Assembly: GCA_045593405.1 (NCBI GenBank)
Contig: JAZNWN010000003.1
Location: 124,001 to 188,000, forward strand
Length of the DNA: 64,000 bases
Source of the DNA: UMGS1933 sp045593405
Lineage (GTDB): Bacteria > Bacillota > Clostridia > TANB77 > CAG-508
Direction of reading: 5' to 3'
Shown here: positions 16,292-25,892 of the stretch, piece after piece
How positions within the stretch are numbered: position 1 is the stretch's first letter
Layout of the letters: every line of letters starts with the position of its first letter
Position numbers and translations under genes: made by a program
Notes under the pieces: model-generated
Told to the model about the DNA's origin: nothing
Seen by the model: only the letters and a program-made list of their open reading frames with translations
The model's database searches: none

Positions 16292-18895
16292 ATGAGTAAA
16301 AGCTATGAATTAGTAGATAGCATAGAGAGTTTAACTGTAAGATTAGAAAACATTAGAAAAGCGCAAAAGGAATTTGCAACATTTAGTCAAGAAAAAGTGG
16401 ATAAAATCTTTTTTGCAGCAGCTACAGCAGCGAATAAAATGAGAATACCTCTTGCAAAAATGGCAGTAGAAGAAACTGGAATGGGTGTTGTAGAAGATAA
16501 GGTCATCAAAAACCATTATGCTTCAGAATACATTTATAATGCTTATAGAAATACAAGAACATGTGGTGTTATAGAAGAAGATAAACAATTTGGAATAAGA
16601 AAAATTGCAGAACCAATTGGAGTAATTGCAGCAGTAATTCCAACAACAAATCCAACATCAACAGCTATTTTTAAAACATTATTAGCATTAAAAACAAGAA
16701 ATGGAATAATAATAAGCCCACATCCAAGGGCAAAAAAATCTACAATAGAAGCTGCAAAAGTAATTCTAGAAGCAGCAGTAGAAGCTGGGGCACCAGAGGG
16801 AATTATTGGATGGATAGATGTGCCATCATTAGATTTAAGTAACATGGTAATGAAAGAATGCGATATGACTTTAGCTACTGGTGGGCCAGGAATGGTAAGA
16901 GCTGCATATTCAAGTGGAAAACCTGCAATAGGAGTGGGACCAGGAAATACACCTGCAATTATAGACGAATCTGCAGACATTGTTTTGGCAGTTAATTCAA
17001 TAATACATTCAAAAACATTTGATAATGGAATGATATGTGCTTCAGAACAATCTGTAATCGCTCTAAATTCTATATATAATGAGGTAAAAGCAGAATTTGC
17101 AAAAAGAGGATGTTACTTCTTAAATAAAGAAGAAATTGAAAAGGTTAGAAAAACTATAATCATAAATGGAGCTCTAAATGCTAAAATAGTAGGACAAAAA
17201 GCTCATACTATAGCAGGACTTGCAGGAGTTGAAGTTCCAGAGAATACAAAAATATTAATAGGAGAAGTAACAAGTGTAGATTTATCTGAAGAATTTGCAC
17301 ATGAAAAATTATCTCCAGTTTTAGCAATGTATAGAGCAGATAATTTTACAGATGCATTAGACAAGGCAGAACATCTAATTGCAGATGGAGGATATGGTCA
17401 TACATCATCTTTGTATATAGATACAATAAAAGAACAAGAAAAGATAGAAGAATTTGGAAAAAGAATGAAAACTTGTAGAATTCTAATAAATACACCTTCT
17501 TCACAAGGAGGAATAGGAGATTTATACAACTTTAAATTAGCGCCATCACTAACTTTAGGATGTGGCTCTTGGGGTGGAAATTCAGTATCAGAAAATGTAG
17601 GAGTAAAACATTTATTAAATATAAAAACAGTAGCCGAAAGGAGAGAAAATATGCTTTGGTTTAGAGCACCTGAGAAGGTATATATTAAAAAAGGTTGTTT
17701 ACCGGTAGCGCTAGATGAATTAAAAAATGTAATGAGAAAGAAAAAAGTATTTATAGTAACAGATACTTTTCTATATAAAAATGGATATACAAAAGTTATA
17801 ACAAATAAATTAGATGAAATGGGGATAGAACATACTACATTCTTCAATGTAGAACCAGATCCAACACTTGCAAGTGCAAAAGAAGGAACAAAAGAAATGG
17901 TGGCTTTTGAACCAGACTGTATAATAGCAATTGGTGGAGGAAGTGCAATGGATGCTGCAAAAATCATGTGGGTAATGTATGAACATCCAGAAGTAGACTT
18001 CCAAGATTTAGCAATGAGATTTCAAGATATAAGAAAAAGAGTTTACACATTCCCAAAAATGGGAGAAAAAGCATATTTTATAGCTGTACCTACATCTGCA
18101 GGTACAGGTTCAGAAGTAACACCTTTTGCAGTTATAACAGATGATCAAACAGGAGTGAAATATCCTTTGGCAGATTATGAATTAATGCCTAATATGGCAA
18201 TTGTTGACCCGGATTTAATGATGAGCGCACCAAAAGGTTTGACTTCAGCATCAGGAATAGATGCAGTGACTCATGATTTAGAAGCATTAGCATCTATGCT
18301 TGCAACAGATTATACAGATAGTTTAGCTATGCGTTCATTAAAAATGGTATTTGAATATTTACCAAGAGCATATGATGATGGACAAAATGATGTAGAGGCA
18401 AGAGAAAAAATGGCAAATGCTGCAACAATGGCTGGGATGGCATTTGCAAATGCATTTTTAGGAGTATGCCATTCTATGGCACATAAATTAGGTTCTTTCC
18501 ATCACTTGCCACACGGTGTGGCAAATGCACTTTTGATAAATGAAGTGTTAAGATTTAATAGTAGCGAAGTACCAGCTAAAATGGGAACATTTCCACAATA
18601 TGACCATCCACACACAATAGAAAAATATGCAGAAGTTGCAGATTATTTGAACTTAGGTGGAAGCACAAACGAAGAAAAATTAGAAAATTTAATAAAAGCA
18701 ATAGATGTTCTAAAAGAAAAAGTTGGAATTAAGAAATCAATAAAAGAATATGGAATAGAAGAAAAAGATTTCCTAGCAACGTTAGACGAAATGACAGAGC
18801 AAGCATTTGATGATCAATGTACAGGAGCAAACCCAAGATATCCATTAATGAGTGAGATTAAGGAGATGTATCTTAGAGCATATTATGGTAAATAA
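16292..18895 (+). CDS. adhE: Bifunctional acetaldehyde-CoA/alcohol dehydrogenase
   Basis: Reduces acetyl-CoA to ethanol in two NADH steps during fermentation. The 867 residues match AdhE. The N-terminal aldehyde dehydrogenase half (about 1-440) has the catalytic Cys in DNGMICASEQ. The C-terminal iron-dependent alcohol dehydrogenase half has GGGSAMDAAK, PTSAGTGSEVTPFAVI and iron-binding histidines in CHSMAHKLGSFHHLPHG. RBS AAAGGAAGG. Supports an anaerobic, ethanol-forming metabolism. Confidence 0.97.
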   Translation: MSKSYELVDSIESLTVRLENIRKAQKEFATFSQEKVDKIFFAAATAANKMRIPLAKMAVEETGMGVVEDKVIKNHYASEYIYNAYRNTRTCGVIEEDKQFGIRKIAEPIGVIAAVIPTTNPTSTAIFKTLLALKTRNGIIISPHPRAKKSTIEAAKVILEAAVEAGAPEGIIGWIDVPSLDLSNMVMKECDMTLATGGPGMVRAAYSSGKPAIGVGPGNTPAIIDESADIVLAVNSIIHSKTFDNGMICASEQSVIALNSIYNEVKAEFAKRGCYFLNKEEIEKVRKTIIINGALNAKIVGQKAHTIAGLAGVEVPENTKILIGEVTSVDLSEEFAHEKLSPVLAMYRADNFTDALDKAEHLIADGGYGHTSSLYIDTIKEQEKIEEFGKRMKTCRILINTPSSQGGIGDLYNFKLAPSLTLGCGSWGGNSVSENVGVKHLLNIKTVAERRENMLWFRAPEKVYIKKGCLPVALDELKNVMRKKKVFIVTDTFLYKNGYTKVITNKLDEMGIEHTTFFNVEPDPTLASAKEGTKEMVAFEPDCIIAIGGGSAMDAAKIMWVMYEHPEVDFQDLAMRFQDIRKRVYTFPKMGEKAYFIAVPTSAGTGSEVTPFAVITDDQTGVKYPLADYELMPNMAIVDPDLMMSAPKGLTSASGIDAVTHDLEALASMLATDYTDSLAMRSLKMVFEYLPRAYDDGQNDVEAREKMANAATMAGMAFANAFLGVCHSMAHKLGSFHHLPHGVANALLINEVLRFNSSEVPAKMGTFPQYDHPHTIEKYAEVADYLNLGGSTNEEKLENLIKAIDVLKEKVGIKKSIKEYGIEEKDFLATLDEMTEQAFDDQCTGANPRYPLMSEIKEMYLRAYYGK

Positions 18896-18901
18896 AGAAT
18901 T

Positions 18902-19024
18902 GTAGGGAGGGGTAGCACTCCTGGGCGACCCGTAGATATATGAAATTTTGATTACTGCAAACGTTGTAGGGGCGAACTTGTTCGCCCGCGCTTCGAAGAA
19001 CGGGCGATTAAAATCGCCCCTACA
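18902..19024. repeat. Two GTAGGG-type palindromic repeats
   Basis: A degenerate copy (18902-18932, TGTAGGGAGGGG) and a full copy (18965-19024, TTGTAGGGGCGAACTTG ... AATCGCCCCTACAA). They occupy the gap between adhE and the kinase gene. Confidence 0.65.
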
Positions 19025-19060
19025 ATATCTAAAAATTAAAATAAAAAGGAGATTGAAATT

Positions 19061-19816
19061 ATGTATTATAATTTAGATAACCCAATTGCTGAAAGAAGTA
19101 CAAAAACAGTATATAAAGATAATGATAAAACAATAAAACTATTTGTTTCAAACTATTCAAAATCAGATATTTTAAATGAAGCAGTAAATCAAGCAAGAGT
19201 AGAAGAAACAGGTTTAAATATTCCAAGCTTAGTAGAAGTAACAAAAATAGGAGACAGATGGGCTCTTGTATCTGAACATATTGAAGGAAGAACATTAGAA
19301 AGTTTAATGGAAGAAAATCCAGAAAAACTAGAAGAATATTTAAATTTATTTGTAGATACCCAAATAAATATATTATCAAAAGAAGCACCACTTCTAAATA
19401 AATTAAAAGATAAAATGCAAAGAAAAATAGAAGAAGCTGATATCAGTAATGAGATTAAATATGAATTAAATACAAGACTTGAAGGCATGCCAAAACATAA
19501 AAAAATATGCCATGGAGATTTTAACCCAAGTAATGTAATTATAAAAGAAAATGGCGAAGTTCATGTAATAGATTGGGCACATGTAACACAAGGAAATGGC
19601 TCAGCAGACGCAGCAAGAACTTATCTTTTATTTTGTTTAAATGATAAAAAAGAAGTGGCAGATAGATATTTAGATTTATTTTCAGAAAAAACAGAAATAG
19701 AAAAACAATATATAAAAAGATGGATACCAATAGTAGCAGCTGCACACATATCAAAAGCAAGTGAAGAAGAAAAAACTTTCTTAATGAACTGGATAGATGT
19801 AATAGATTTTCAATAA
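19061..19816 (+). CDS. Aminoglycoside phosphotransferase-like kinase
   Basis: 251 residues with the APH/choline-kinase fold: N-lobe VSEHIEGRTLESLM hinge, catalytic HGDFNPSNVI (about 149-158) and metal-binding VIDWAH (about 169-174). Such small proteins phosphorylate sugars, choline or antibiotics, or have unknown substrates; resistance should not be assumed. RBS AAAGGAG. Confidence 0.8.
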   Translation: MYYNLDNPIAERSTKTVYKDNDKTIKLFVSNYSKSDILNEAVNQARVEETGLNIPSLVEVTKIGDRWALVSEHIEGRTLESLMEENPEKLEEYLNLFVDTQINILSKEAPLLNKLKDKMQRKIEEADISNEIKYELNTRLEGMPKHKKICHGDFNPSNVIIKENGEVHVIDWAHVTQGNGSADAARTYLLFCLNDKKEVADRYLDLFSEKTEIEKQYIKRWIPIVAAAHISKASEEEKTFLMNWIDVIDFQ

Positions 19817-19858
19817 TTCTAATAAAATCTATTATTGATAATATTAATATTTATATAA

Positions 19859-19884
19859 GTAGGGGCGCATGATTGCGCCCCTAT
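19859..19884. repeat. Short GTAGGGGCG palindrome
   Basis: GTAGGGGCGCATGATTGCGCCCCTAT, the minimal form of the family. Confidence 0.65.
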
Positions 19885-19926
19885 AAAATTTATTAGAGAA
19901 GTGTAAGAAAATATTTAAGAAATTAC

Positions 19927-19954
19927 TTGTAAATATTTTTTTTCTTGGTATAAT
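19927..19954 (+). promoter_or_regulatory. pfkA promoter (extended -10)
   Basis: TTGTAA (19927-19932), 16 bases, TATAAT (19949-19954) preceded by TGG. Confidence 0.65.
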
Positions 19955-19993
19955 ATAGTAAGAAAATAGGAAGATACGAAAGGAAAATGTATT

Positions 19994-21130
19994 ATGATAA
20001 AAAAGGTTGCAATTATTACTAATGGGGGAGATTGCCCAGGATTAAATGCAGTAATTCGTGCTATAGTTAAAACTGCAGAAGCACATAATGTTGAATGTTA
20101 TGGTTTTATAGAAGGTTATAAAGGAATGCTTAAAAACGAATTTATAAGATTAGATTCAAATGGTTCTGCATCTGGTTTATTACACAGAGGAGGAACTATA
20201 ATTGGTTCATCTAATAGTACAAATTTGTTTAATTATAAGGTTGAAGAAAATGGAAATGTAGAATATAGAGATTTATCACAGGTTGCAATAGATAATGTAA
20301 GAAGAGATGGATTTGACTGTATTTTTACTTTAGGTGGAGATGGAACACAAAAATCTGCAAGAGATTTTTCAGTAAAAGGCCTAAATGTAATAGGAGTTCC
20401 AAAAACAATAGATAATGATGTTGCTCATACAGAAATTACTTTTGGTTACAATACAGCAGTTTCAGTAGCAACAGAAGCATTAGATAGATTACATTCAACA
20501 GCAGAGTCTCATCATAGAGTAATGGTATTAGAAGTAATGGGAAGATATGCAGGATGGATAGCTTTAGAATCTGCAATAGCAGGTGGAGCAGATGTGGCAT
20601 TAATTCCAGAAATACCTTATGATATAGATAAGGTTGTAGAGAAAATAAATAAAAGAAAAGCAGCAGGAAAGAAATTTAGTATAGTTGTAGTGTCAGAAGG
20701 AGCTAAACCAAAAGATGGAGAAATGGTTGTAAAAAAAGTTGTTGATGATGGAAAAGGTTTAGACAATGTAAGACTTGGAGGAATTGGAGAAAAATTAGCT
20801 GCAGATATAGAAGAAAAAACAGGTATGGTTTCTAGATGTACAGTACTTGGTTATGTTCAAAGAGGAGGAACACCAACTTCTTACGATAGAGTACTTTCTA
20901 CAAAATATGGATATAAAGCAATGGAATTAGCTTTAGAAGGAAAATTTAACAACCTAGTAACATTAAAAAATGGTAAATTAGATTATGTGCCATTAGAAGA
21001 TGTTGTTGGAAATAATAAAGAAATAGGTGCAAGATCTGGAGGAACAGAAAGTACATCAATAAAAAGAGTGCCAATGGACGATGATTTAATAAAAGTAGCA
21101 AGAAATTTAGAAATAAGTCTAGGGGACTAG
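19994..21130 (+). CDS. pfkA: 6-phosphofructokinase
   Basis: Phosphorylates fructose-6-phosphate in glycolysis. 378 residues with NGGDCPGLNAVIRA at the N-terminus, the nucleotide site LGGDGTQKSA and the catalytic PKTIDNDV. The Gly-type GGDG with Lys in PKTIDND is the mixed signature of a clade distinct from E. coli PfkA, so the donor (ATP or PPi) cannot be settled by reading. RBS AAAGGAAA. Confidence 0.92.
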   Translation: MIKKVAIITNGGDCPGLNAVIRAIVKTAEAHNVECYGFIEGYKGMLKNEFIRLDSNGSASGLLHRGGTIIGSSNSTNLFNYKVEENGNVEYRDLSQVAIDNVRRDGFDCIFTLGGDGTQKSARDFSVKGLNVIGVPKTIDNDVAHTEITFGYNTAVSVATEALDRLHSTAESHHRVMVLEVMGRYAGWIALESAIAGGADVALIPEIPYDIDKVVEKINKRKAAGKKFSIVVVSEGAKPKDGEMVVKKVVDDGKGLDNVRLGGIGEKLAADIEEKTGMVSRCTVLGYVQRGGTPTSYDRVLSTKYGYKAMELALEGKFNNLVTLKNGKLDYVPLEDVVGNNKEIGARSGGTESTSIKRVPMDDDLIKVARNLEISLGD

Positions 21131-21160
21131 AATTTTTTAGATGATTTTTGTGAAATAATA

Positions 21161-21306
21161 GCTGCACGCAGGGAATTATATATTTTTATTTTAGAACAAT
21201 TCCGGGGTGACCGCCCTAGAAAATGTTTGAGCGATAGCGAATTACATTTTCTTGGATGGGGCAGCGAAAAAATAAAAATATAAATTCCAGACGAGATGCG
21301 GCGGGA
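21161..21306. repeat. About 150-bp repeat, GCCAAACGC ... GAGATTTGGCGG family, subtype 2 (degenerate ends)
   Basis: GCTGCACGCAGGGAATTATATA ... TATAAATTCCAGACGAGATGCGGCGG. The interior CCGGGGTGACCGCC ... ATTACATTTTCTTGGATGGGGCAG is shared in reverse with 41258, 43468 and 53288. Confidence 0.7.
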
Positions 21307-21322
21307 TGATTAAGGTGATATA

Positions 21323-23032
21323 ATGATAAATTTCAAACAAGAAATAGCTAAATTAATATCTGAAGTAACAAAGATAGAATGGGAAGAGTTAGAGAATTAT
21401 TTAGAAGTGCCACCAGACACAAAATTAGGAGATTATGCTTTCCCTTGTTTTAAACTGGCAAGAGCTTTAAAAAAAGCACCTCCAGCAATTGCAACAGAAA
21501 TTAAAGAAAATATAAAAATAGAAAATACTGTAATAGACAATATAGAGGTAGTAGGTGGATATTTAAATATATTCATTAATAAGAAAGTCTTAGTAGAAAA
21601 TGTGCTAAAAGAAATTGATGAAAAAAAAGAAAAATATGGATATAGTAAAATAGGAGAAGGAAAAACCGCTGTTATAGAATACTCTTCTCCAAATGTTGCA
21701 AAACCATTCCATATAGGACATTTGCGTACAACTGTAATAGGTGGAGCATTATATAAAATATATAATGCATTAGGTTATAATACAGTTGGAATAAACTATC
21801 TTGGAGACTGGGGTCTTCAATTTGGAAAAGTAATGTCCGGTGTGGAACTTTGGAAAGATGAATATGATTTAGAAAATGATAGCATAAATAGCTTACTTAA
21901 AATATATGTAAGATTTAATGAAGAAGAAAAACAAAATCCAGATTTAACTGATATGGCAAGAAGCTGGTTTAAAAAGTTAGAAGATGGGGACGAATACACA
22001 ACTAAAACTTGGGAATGGATAAGAAAAGTAAGTATAGACAATTATAACAAAACATATAACTTACTTAACTCTAAATTTGATTCTTATAATGGAGAAGCAT
22101 ATTATAATGATAAAATGGATGCAATTGTTAAAGAATTAGAAGAAAAAGGATTATTACAAGAAAGTCAGGGGGCAAAAATTGTTGACTTAGAAGAATATAA
22201 TATGCCACCATGTATAATAATAACTTCTGCGGGAACTACAATTTATGCAACACGTGATATTACTGCTTTTATAGATAGGATGAATACATATAAATTTGAT
22301 AAAATGGTTTATGTAGTAGGAGCAGAACAAAAATTACATTTTGAACAATTTTTTAAAGTTTTAGAAAAAATGGGTTATGAAGAATATGTTAAAAAAGCTG
22401 TTCATGTACCATTCGGTTTAGTAGTAGATAAAGATGGAGAAAAAATTGGAAGTAGAAAAGGAAACTCAGTTTTTCTAGAAGATATTTTGCAAGAAGCCAT
22501 TAATAAATCTAAAAAAATTGTAGAAGAAAAAAATCCAAACTTAGAAAATAAAGATGATGTTGCAAGAAAAGTAGGAGTTGGAGCAATAATATTTAATGAC
22601 CTATATAACAGCAGAATCAAAGATGAAATATTTGATTGGGATACATTACTAAATTTCCAAGGAGAAACAGGACCTTATATGCAATACATCTACGTAAGAA
22701 CAAAAAGCCTGATGGAAAAAGCAGGCTATAAGCCAGATATAAATAAAGTAAATTTCGATTTACTAAAAGAAGATGAAGTAATAGAAATGGCTAAATTATT
22801 ATATGATTTTTCAAATATAATAATACTTGCAGCAGAAAAAAATGAACCATCAATTATTGCAAGATACTTAATAAATCTGGCACAGAACTTTAGTACATTT
22901 TATAATAATAATAAAATAATAAACGAAGATAAAGAATTACAAGAAGCTAGACTTTATTTAACATATGCATGTGGAACTGTACTAAAAATTGGGGCTGGCT
23001 TGCTTGGAATGGAAATGCCAGATAAGATGTAG
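21323..23032 (+). CDS. argS: Arginine--tRNA ligase
   Basis: Charges tRNA-Arg. 569 residues: N-terminal Add-1 domain (about 1-95), class I HIGH variant FHIGH in SSPNVAKPFHIGHLRTT, the MSRKG-equivalent GSRKGNS, and a C-terminal anticodon-binding domain ending EMPDKM. Relevant to the CGG question because its substrates decide which Arg codons are readable. No in-frame CGG. No T-box is seen upstream. Confidence 0.97.
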   Translation: MINFKQEIAKLISEVTKIEWEELENYLEVPPDTKLGDYAFPCFKLARALKKAPPAIATEIKENIKIENTVIDNIEVVGGYLNIFINKKVLVENVLKEIDEKKEKYGYSKIGEGKTAVIEYSSPNVAKPFHIGHLRTTVIGGALYKIYNALGYNTVGINYLGDWGLQFGKVMSGVELWKDEYDLENDSINSLLKIYVRFNEEEKQNPDLTDMARSWFKKLEDGDEYTTKTWEWIRKVSIDNYNKTYNLLNSKFDSYNGEAYYNDKMDAIVKELEEKGLLQESQGAKIVDLEEYNMPPCIIITSAGTTIYATRDITAFIDRMNTYKFDKMVYVVGAEQKLHFEQFFKVLEKMGYEEYVKKAVHVPFGLVVDKDGEKIGSRKGNSVFLEDILQEAINKSKKIVEEKNPNLENKDDVARKVGVGAIIFNDLYNSRIKDEIFDWDTLLNFQGETGPYMQYIYVRTKSLMEKAGYKPDINKVNFDLLKEDEVIEMAKLLYDFSNIIILAAEKNEPSIIARYLINLAQNFSTFYNNNKIINEDKELQEARLYLTYACGTVLKIGAGLLGMEMPDKM

Positions 23033-23058
23033 GTTGTTAATATATTTTGATGAGAATT

Positions 23059-23127
23059 TGTAGGGACTGGACTTAACCAGCCGGTAAAGTAAAATATTAT
23101 CGGGTCGGTCAAGACCAACCCCTACAA
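23059..23127. repeat. GTAGGG-type palindromic intergenic repeat
   Basis: TTGTAGGGACTGGACTTAACC ... GGTCAAGACCAACCCCTACAA. Confidence 0.65.
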
Positions 23128-23185
23128 AATTGCAATGATTCTATTTAATCTTTTGACATAAATTAAAAAAATTAGGAGGTTTTAT

Positions 23186-23812
23186 ATGAAAGCAATCGAA
23201 TTAAATCATCCACTAGTAGAACACAAACTAGCAATTTTAAGAGACAAAAGAACAGGTACAAAAGAATTTAGAGAAATAATATCAGAACTTGCAACAATAC
23301 TTTGTTATGAAGCAATGAAAGATGCAAAATCTTATGAAACAGAAGTAGAAACACCAATAAAGAAAATGAAAACACATAAAATAGACGAAAATCATTATGC
23401 ATTTGTTCCGATTTTAAGGGCAGGAACAGGAATGTTAGATGGAATTATAAATGTAATTCCAAATGCAAAAATTGGACATATAGGAATGTATAGAGATGAA
23501 GAAACATTTGAACCAAATGTATATTTCTTTAAAGTTCCAAAAGACATAGATAAAAGAGAAGTAATAATATTAGATCCAATGCTTGCAACTGGTGGTTCTG
23601 GATTAGATGCAATAGAACTTCTAAAAAAAGAAGGAGTAACAAAAATAAAATTCTTATGCATAATAGCTGCCCCAGAAGGAATAGAAAGATTAGAAAAAGC
23701 ACATCCAGATGTTCAAATTTATTGTGCTGCAATAGACGAAAAATTAAATGAAAATGCATACATAGTACCAGGATTAGGAGATGCAGGAGATAGAATATTT
23801 GGAACAAAGTAA
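23186..23812 (+). CDS. upp: Uracil phosphoribosyltransferase
   Basis: Salvages uracil to UMP. 208 residues with FVPILRAGTGMLDG and the PRPP-binding ILDPMLATGGSG; the C-terminus ends PGLGDAGDRIFGTK, as usual. RBS TTAGGAGG. Confidence 0.97.
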   Translation: MKAIELNHPLVEHKLAILRDKRTGTKEFREIISELATILCYEAMKDAKSYETEVETPIKKMKTHKIDENHYAFVPILRAGTGMLDGIINVIPNAKIGHIGMYRDEETFEPNVYFFKVPKDIDKREVIILDPMLATGGSGLDAIELLKKEGVTKIKFLCIIAAPEGIERLEKAHPDVQIYCAAIDEKLNENAYIVPGLGDAGDRIFGTK

Positions 23813-23816
23813 AAAA

Positions 23817-23850
23817 TAATCCCTCTAATTTTAGAGGGGCTTTTTATATA
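23817..23850 (+). terminator. upp terminator
   Basis: CCCTCTAA and TTAGAGGGG then CTTTTT. Confidence 0.75.
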
Positions 23851-23860
23851 TAAAAAACAA

Positions 23861-23888
23861 TTGCAAAATCATATATATATGATATAAT
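23861..23888 (+). promoter_or_regulatory. folD promoter
   Basis: TTGCAA (23861-23866), 16 bases, TATAAT (23883-23888). Confidence 0.6.
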
Positions 23889-23923
23889 AACCTTAAAATT
23901 TTAAGAAAAGAAGTGATGTAAAG

Positions 23924-24763
23924 ATGGCAGTTATTTTAGATGGAAAAATTATTTCTAAAAAGGTTAGAGAAGAGTTGAAGAAAAAAGCAGACGAATTAAA
24001 ACAAAAAAATATTTTTCCAAAACTTGCAGTTATAATGGTTGGAGAAGACCCAGGTTCTAAAATTTATGTAAGAAATAAAAGTAGAGCATGTGAAGAAGTA
24101 GGAATAGAATTTGAAGAGTTCTTATTAGATGAAAATATTCGAGATGAAGAGCTTTTAAATTTAATAGAGGAGTTAAATAATAGAGAAGATGTTCATGGAA
24201 TTTTACTTCAAAGTCCAATTCCAAGTCATTTGGATATAAATTTAGCTTTTAGAACAATAAAACCAGAAAAAGATGTAGATGGATTCCATCCTGTAAATAT
24301 TGGAAAACTAAGTTTAAATCAAGACTGCTTTGTATCTTGTACGCCATTTGGAATAATGAGAATGCTTGCTGAATATAACATAGAAATTCAAGGGAAACAT
24401 GCTGTTATAATAGGAAGAAGTAATATTGTTGGTAAACCTATGATACAATGCATGTTAAATAAAAATGCAACAGTTACAGTATGTCATTCTAAAACAAAAA
24501 ATCTAGCTGAAATAACGAAACAAGCAGATATATTAATTGCAGCAATTGGAAAACCTAAATTTGTAACAGAAGACATGATAAAGGAAGATGCAGTAGTTAT
24601 AGATGTAGGAATAAATAGAAATGAAGATGGAAAAGTATGTGGTGATGTAGATTTTGAAAATGTATCTAAAAAAGCATCATATATTACACCAGTGCCAGGA
24701 GGCGTTGGTCCAATGACAATAGCAATGCTTATGAATAATATTATAAAAGCTGCAAAAAATTAG
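23924..24763 (+). CDS. folD: Methylenetetrahydrofolate dehydrogenase/cyclohydrolase
   Basis: Interconverts 5,10-methylene- and 10-formyl-THF. 279 residues, with the catalytic Lys region YVRNKSRACEEVGI, PEKDVDGFHP, the NADP-binding IGRSNIVGKP and the PGGVGPMTIAML C-terminal motif. Confidence 0.97.
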   Translation: MAVILDGKIISKKVREELKKKADELKQKNIFPKLAVIMVGEDPGSKIYVRNKSRACEEVGIEFEEFLLDENIRDEELLNLIEELNNREDVHGILLQSPIPSHLDINLAFRTIKPEKDVDGFHPVNIGKLSLNQDCFVSCTPFGIMRMLAEYNIEIQGKHAVIIGRSNIVGKPMIQCMLNKNATVTVCHSKTKNLAEITKQADILIAAIGKPKFVTEDMIKEDAVVIDVGINRNEDGKVCGDVDFENVSKKASYITPVPGGVGPMTIAMLMNNIIKAAKN

Positions 24764-24799
24764 GGCAAATTTATTACCAAATAATTTGTAATTATAACA

Positions 24800-24832
24800 T
24801 GAAGATAAACTCCGACGAGATGAGGCGGATAT
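24800..24832. repeat. Partial GAGATTTGGCGG-family end
   Basis: GATAAACTCCGACGAGATGAGGCGGAT matches the right end of the 150-bp repeats only. It lies just upstream of dprA and contains a false upstream ATG. Confidence 0.55.
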
Positions 24833-24861
24833 ATTTTTGGTTGGGGGCAGAAAGGAAAAAT

Positions 24862-25718
24862 ATGCAAAAATTAAAATACTGGATATGGCTATCTAAAATA
24901 GACATAAGCCCCAAAAAAATAAAAAAATGTCTAGAAACATATAATATAGAGGACATATGGAATTTAAAGAATGAAAAAATAAAGAAAATTTTCACCAAAG
25001 AAGAAATAAATAAAATACTAAATTTAGAATATAGAAAAAATTTAAAACTACATGAGCAATATATATTAAAACACAATATAGAATTAATAACAATACTAGA
25101 TAAAGAGTATCCAAATAAATTAAAAAATATAGATAATTCACCAATTTGTTTATATGCTTTAGGAAATAAAAAAATAATTAATGAAAAAAGTATTGCGATA
25201 GTGGGGAGCAGAAATTGCTCTGATTATGGAAAAACTATGTCTGAAACATTTGCATATTTACTAGCCAAAAACAATATAACAATAATTAGTGGATTGGCAA
25301 AAGGAATAGATAGTGCGGCACATATAGGAACTTTGCAAGCTAAAAGAAAAACAATTGCAGTTATTGGAACAGGTATTGATTTAATATATCCTAAAGAAAA
25401 CAAAGAATTGATGAGTGAGATAATAAACAATGGTGGATTAATAATTTCAGAATATTCGCTAGGAACAAAACCAAATAAAGAAAATTTTCCAAGAAGAAAT
25501 AGAATTATAAGTGGATTATCAGATGGAGTACTTGTAATTGAAGCGGGAGAAAAAAGTGGAGCATTAATAACAGTAGATTATGCATTAGAACAAGGTAAAA
25601 ATATATATGTGGTACCACGGAAATATAACAAATAAAGGATCAAAACGGAAGTAATGAATTAATAAAAAATGGAGCAAAAATAGTAACAAACATACAAGAT
25701 ATAATAGAAGATTTATAA
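24862..25718 (+). CDS. dprA: DNA-protecting protein DprA, needs +1 shifts at CGG 25618 and 25646
   Basis: Loads RecA on incoming single-stranded DNA. The start is ATG 24862 (MQKLKYWIWLSK) after AAAGGAAAAA. The Rossmann-like core is complete: IVGSRNCSDYG, ISGLAKGIDSAAHIG, IGTGIDLIYPKEN and FPRRNRIISGLSDGVLVIEAG. At ...YVVP the frame meets CGG 25618. Skipping the C gives GNITNKGSK, then CGG 25646, and skipping again gives GSNELIKNGAKIVTN and a stop at 25718. Joined length is 284 residues. The invariant VPGN and SxGxNxLI motifs of DprA appear only with both shifts. Confidence 0.93.
25618..25620 (+). other. In-frame CGG, +1 recoding site (dprA, first)
   Basis: Context GTA CCA CGG AAA; CCA (C) GGA AAT gives the conserved PGN. 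Confidence 0.92.
25646..25648 (+). other. In-frame CGG, +1 recoding site (dprA, second)
   Basis: Context TCA AAA CGG AAG, 28 bases after the first site; AAA (C) GGA AGT restores the frame. Confidence 0.92.
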
Positions 25719-25741
25719 ATAATTAGATTACAAACTATATC

Positions 25742-25770
25742 TTGACAAAACAAACAATATAATATAGAAT
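25742..25770 (+). promoter_or_regulatory. Promoter of the pilin-LRR gene
   Basis: TTGACA (25742-25747), 17 bases, TAGAAT (25765-25770). Confidence 0.5.
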
Positions 25771-25892
25771 TTTTATATAGATTAGTAAAAACCTAAGGAA
25801 ACAGATAATACAAATAAAAAACAAAATGTAGTAAGCGGTTTTAATCGATTACTAATTAAAGAAAATATTAGATAAAAATAGGGGGAAAACAA

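Noticed and set aside
19061..19816. Aminoglycoside resistance gene
   Set aside because: The kinase fold is clear, but nothing points to an antibiotic substrate; the family is broad.
21131..21322. T-box leader for argS (and for glyS at 59978-60183)
   Set aside because: No T-box bulge sequence or antiterminator is seen; the gaps are explained by repeats.
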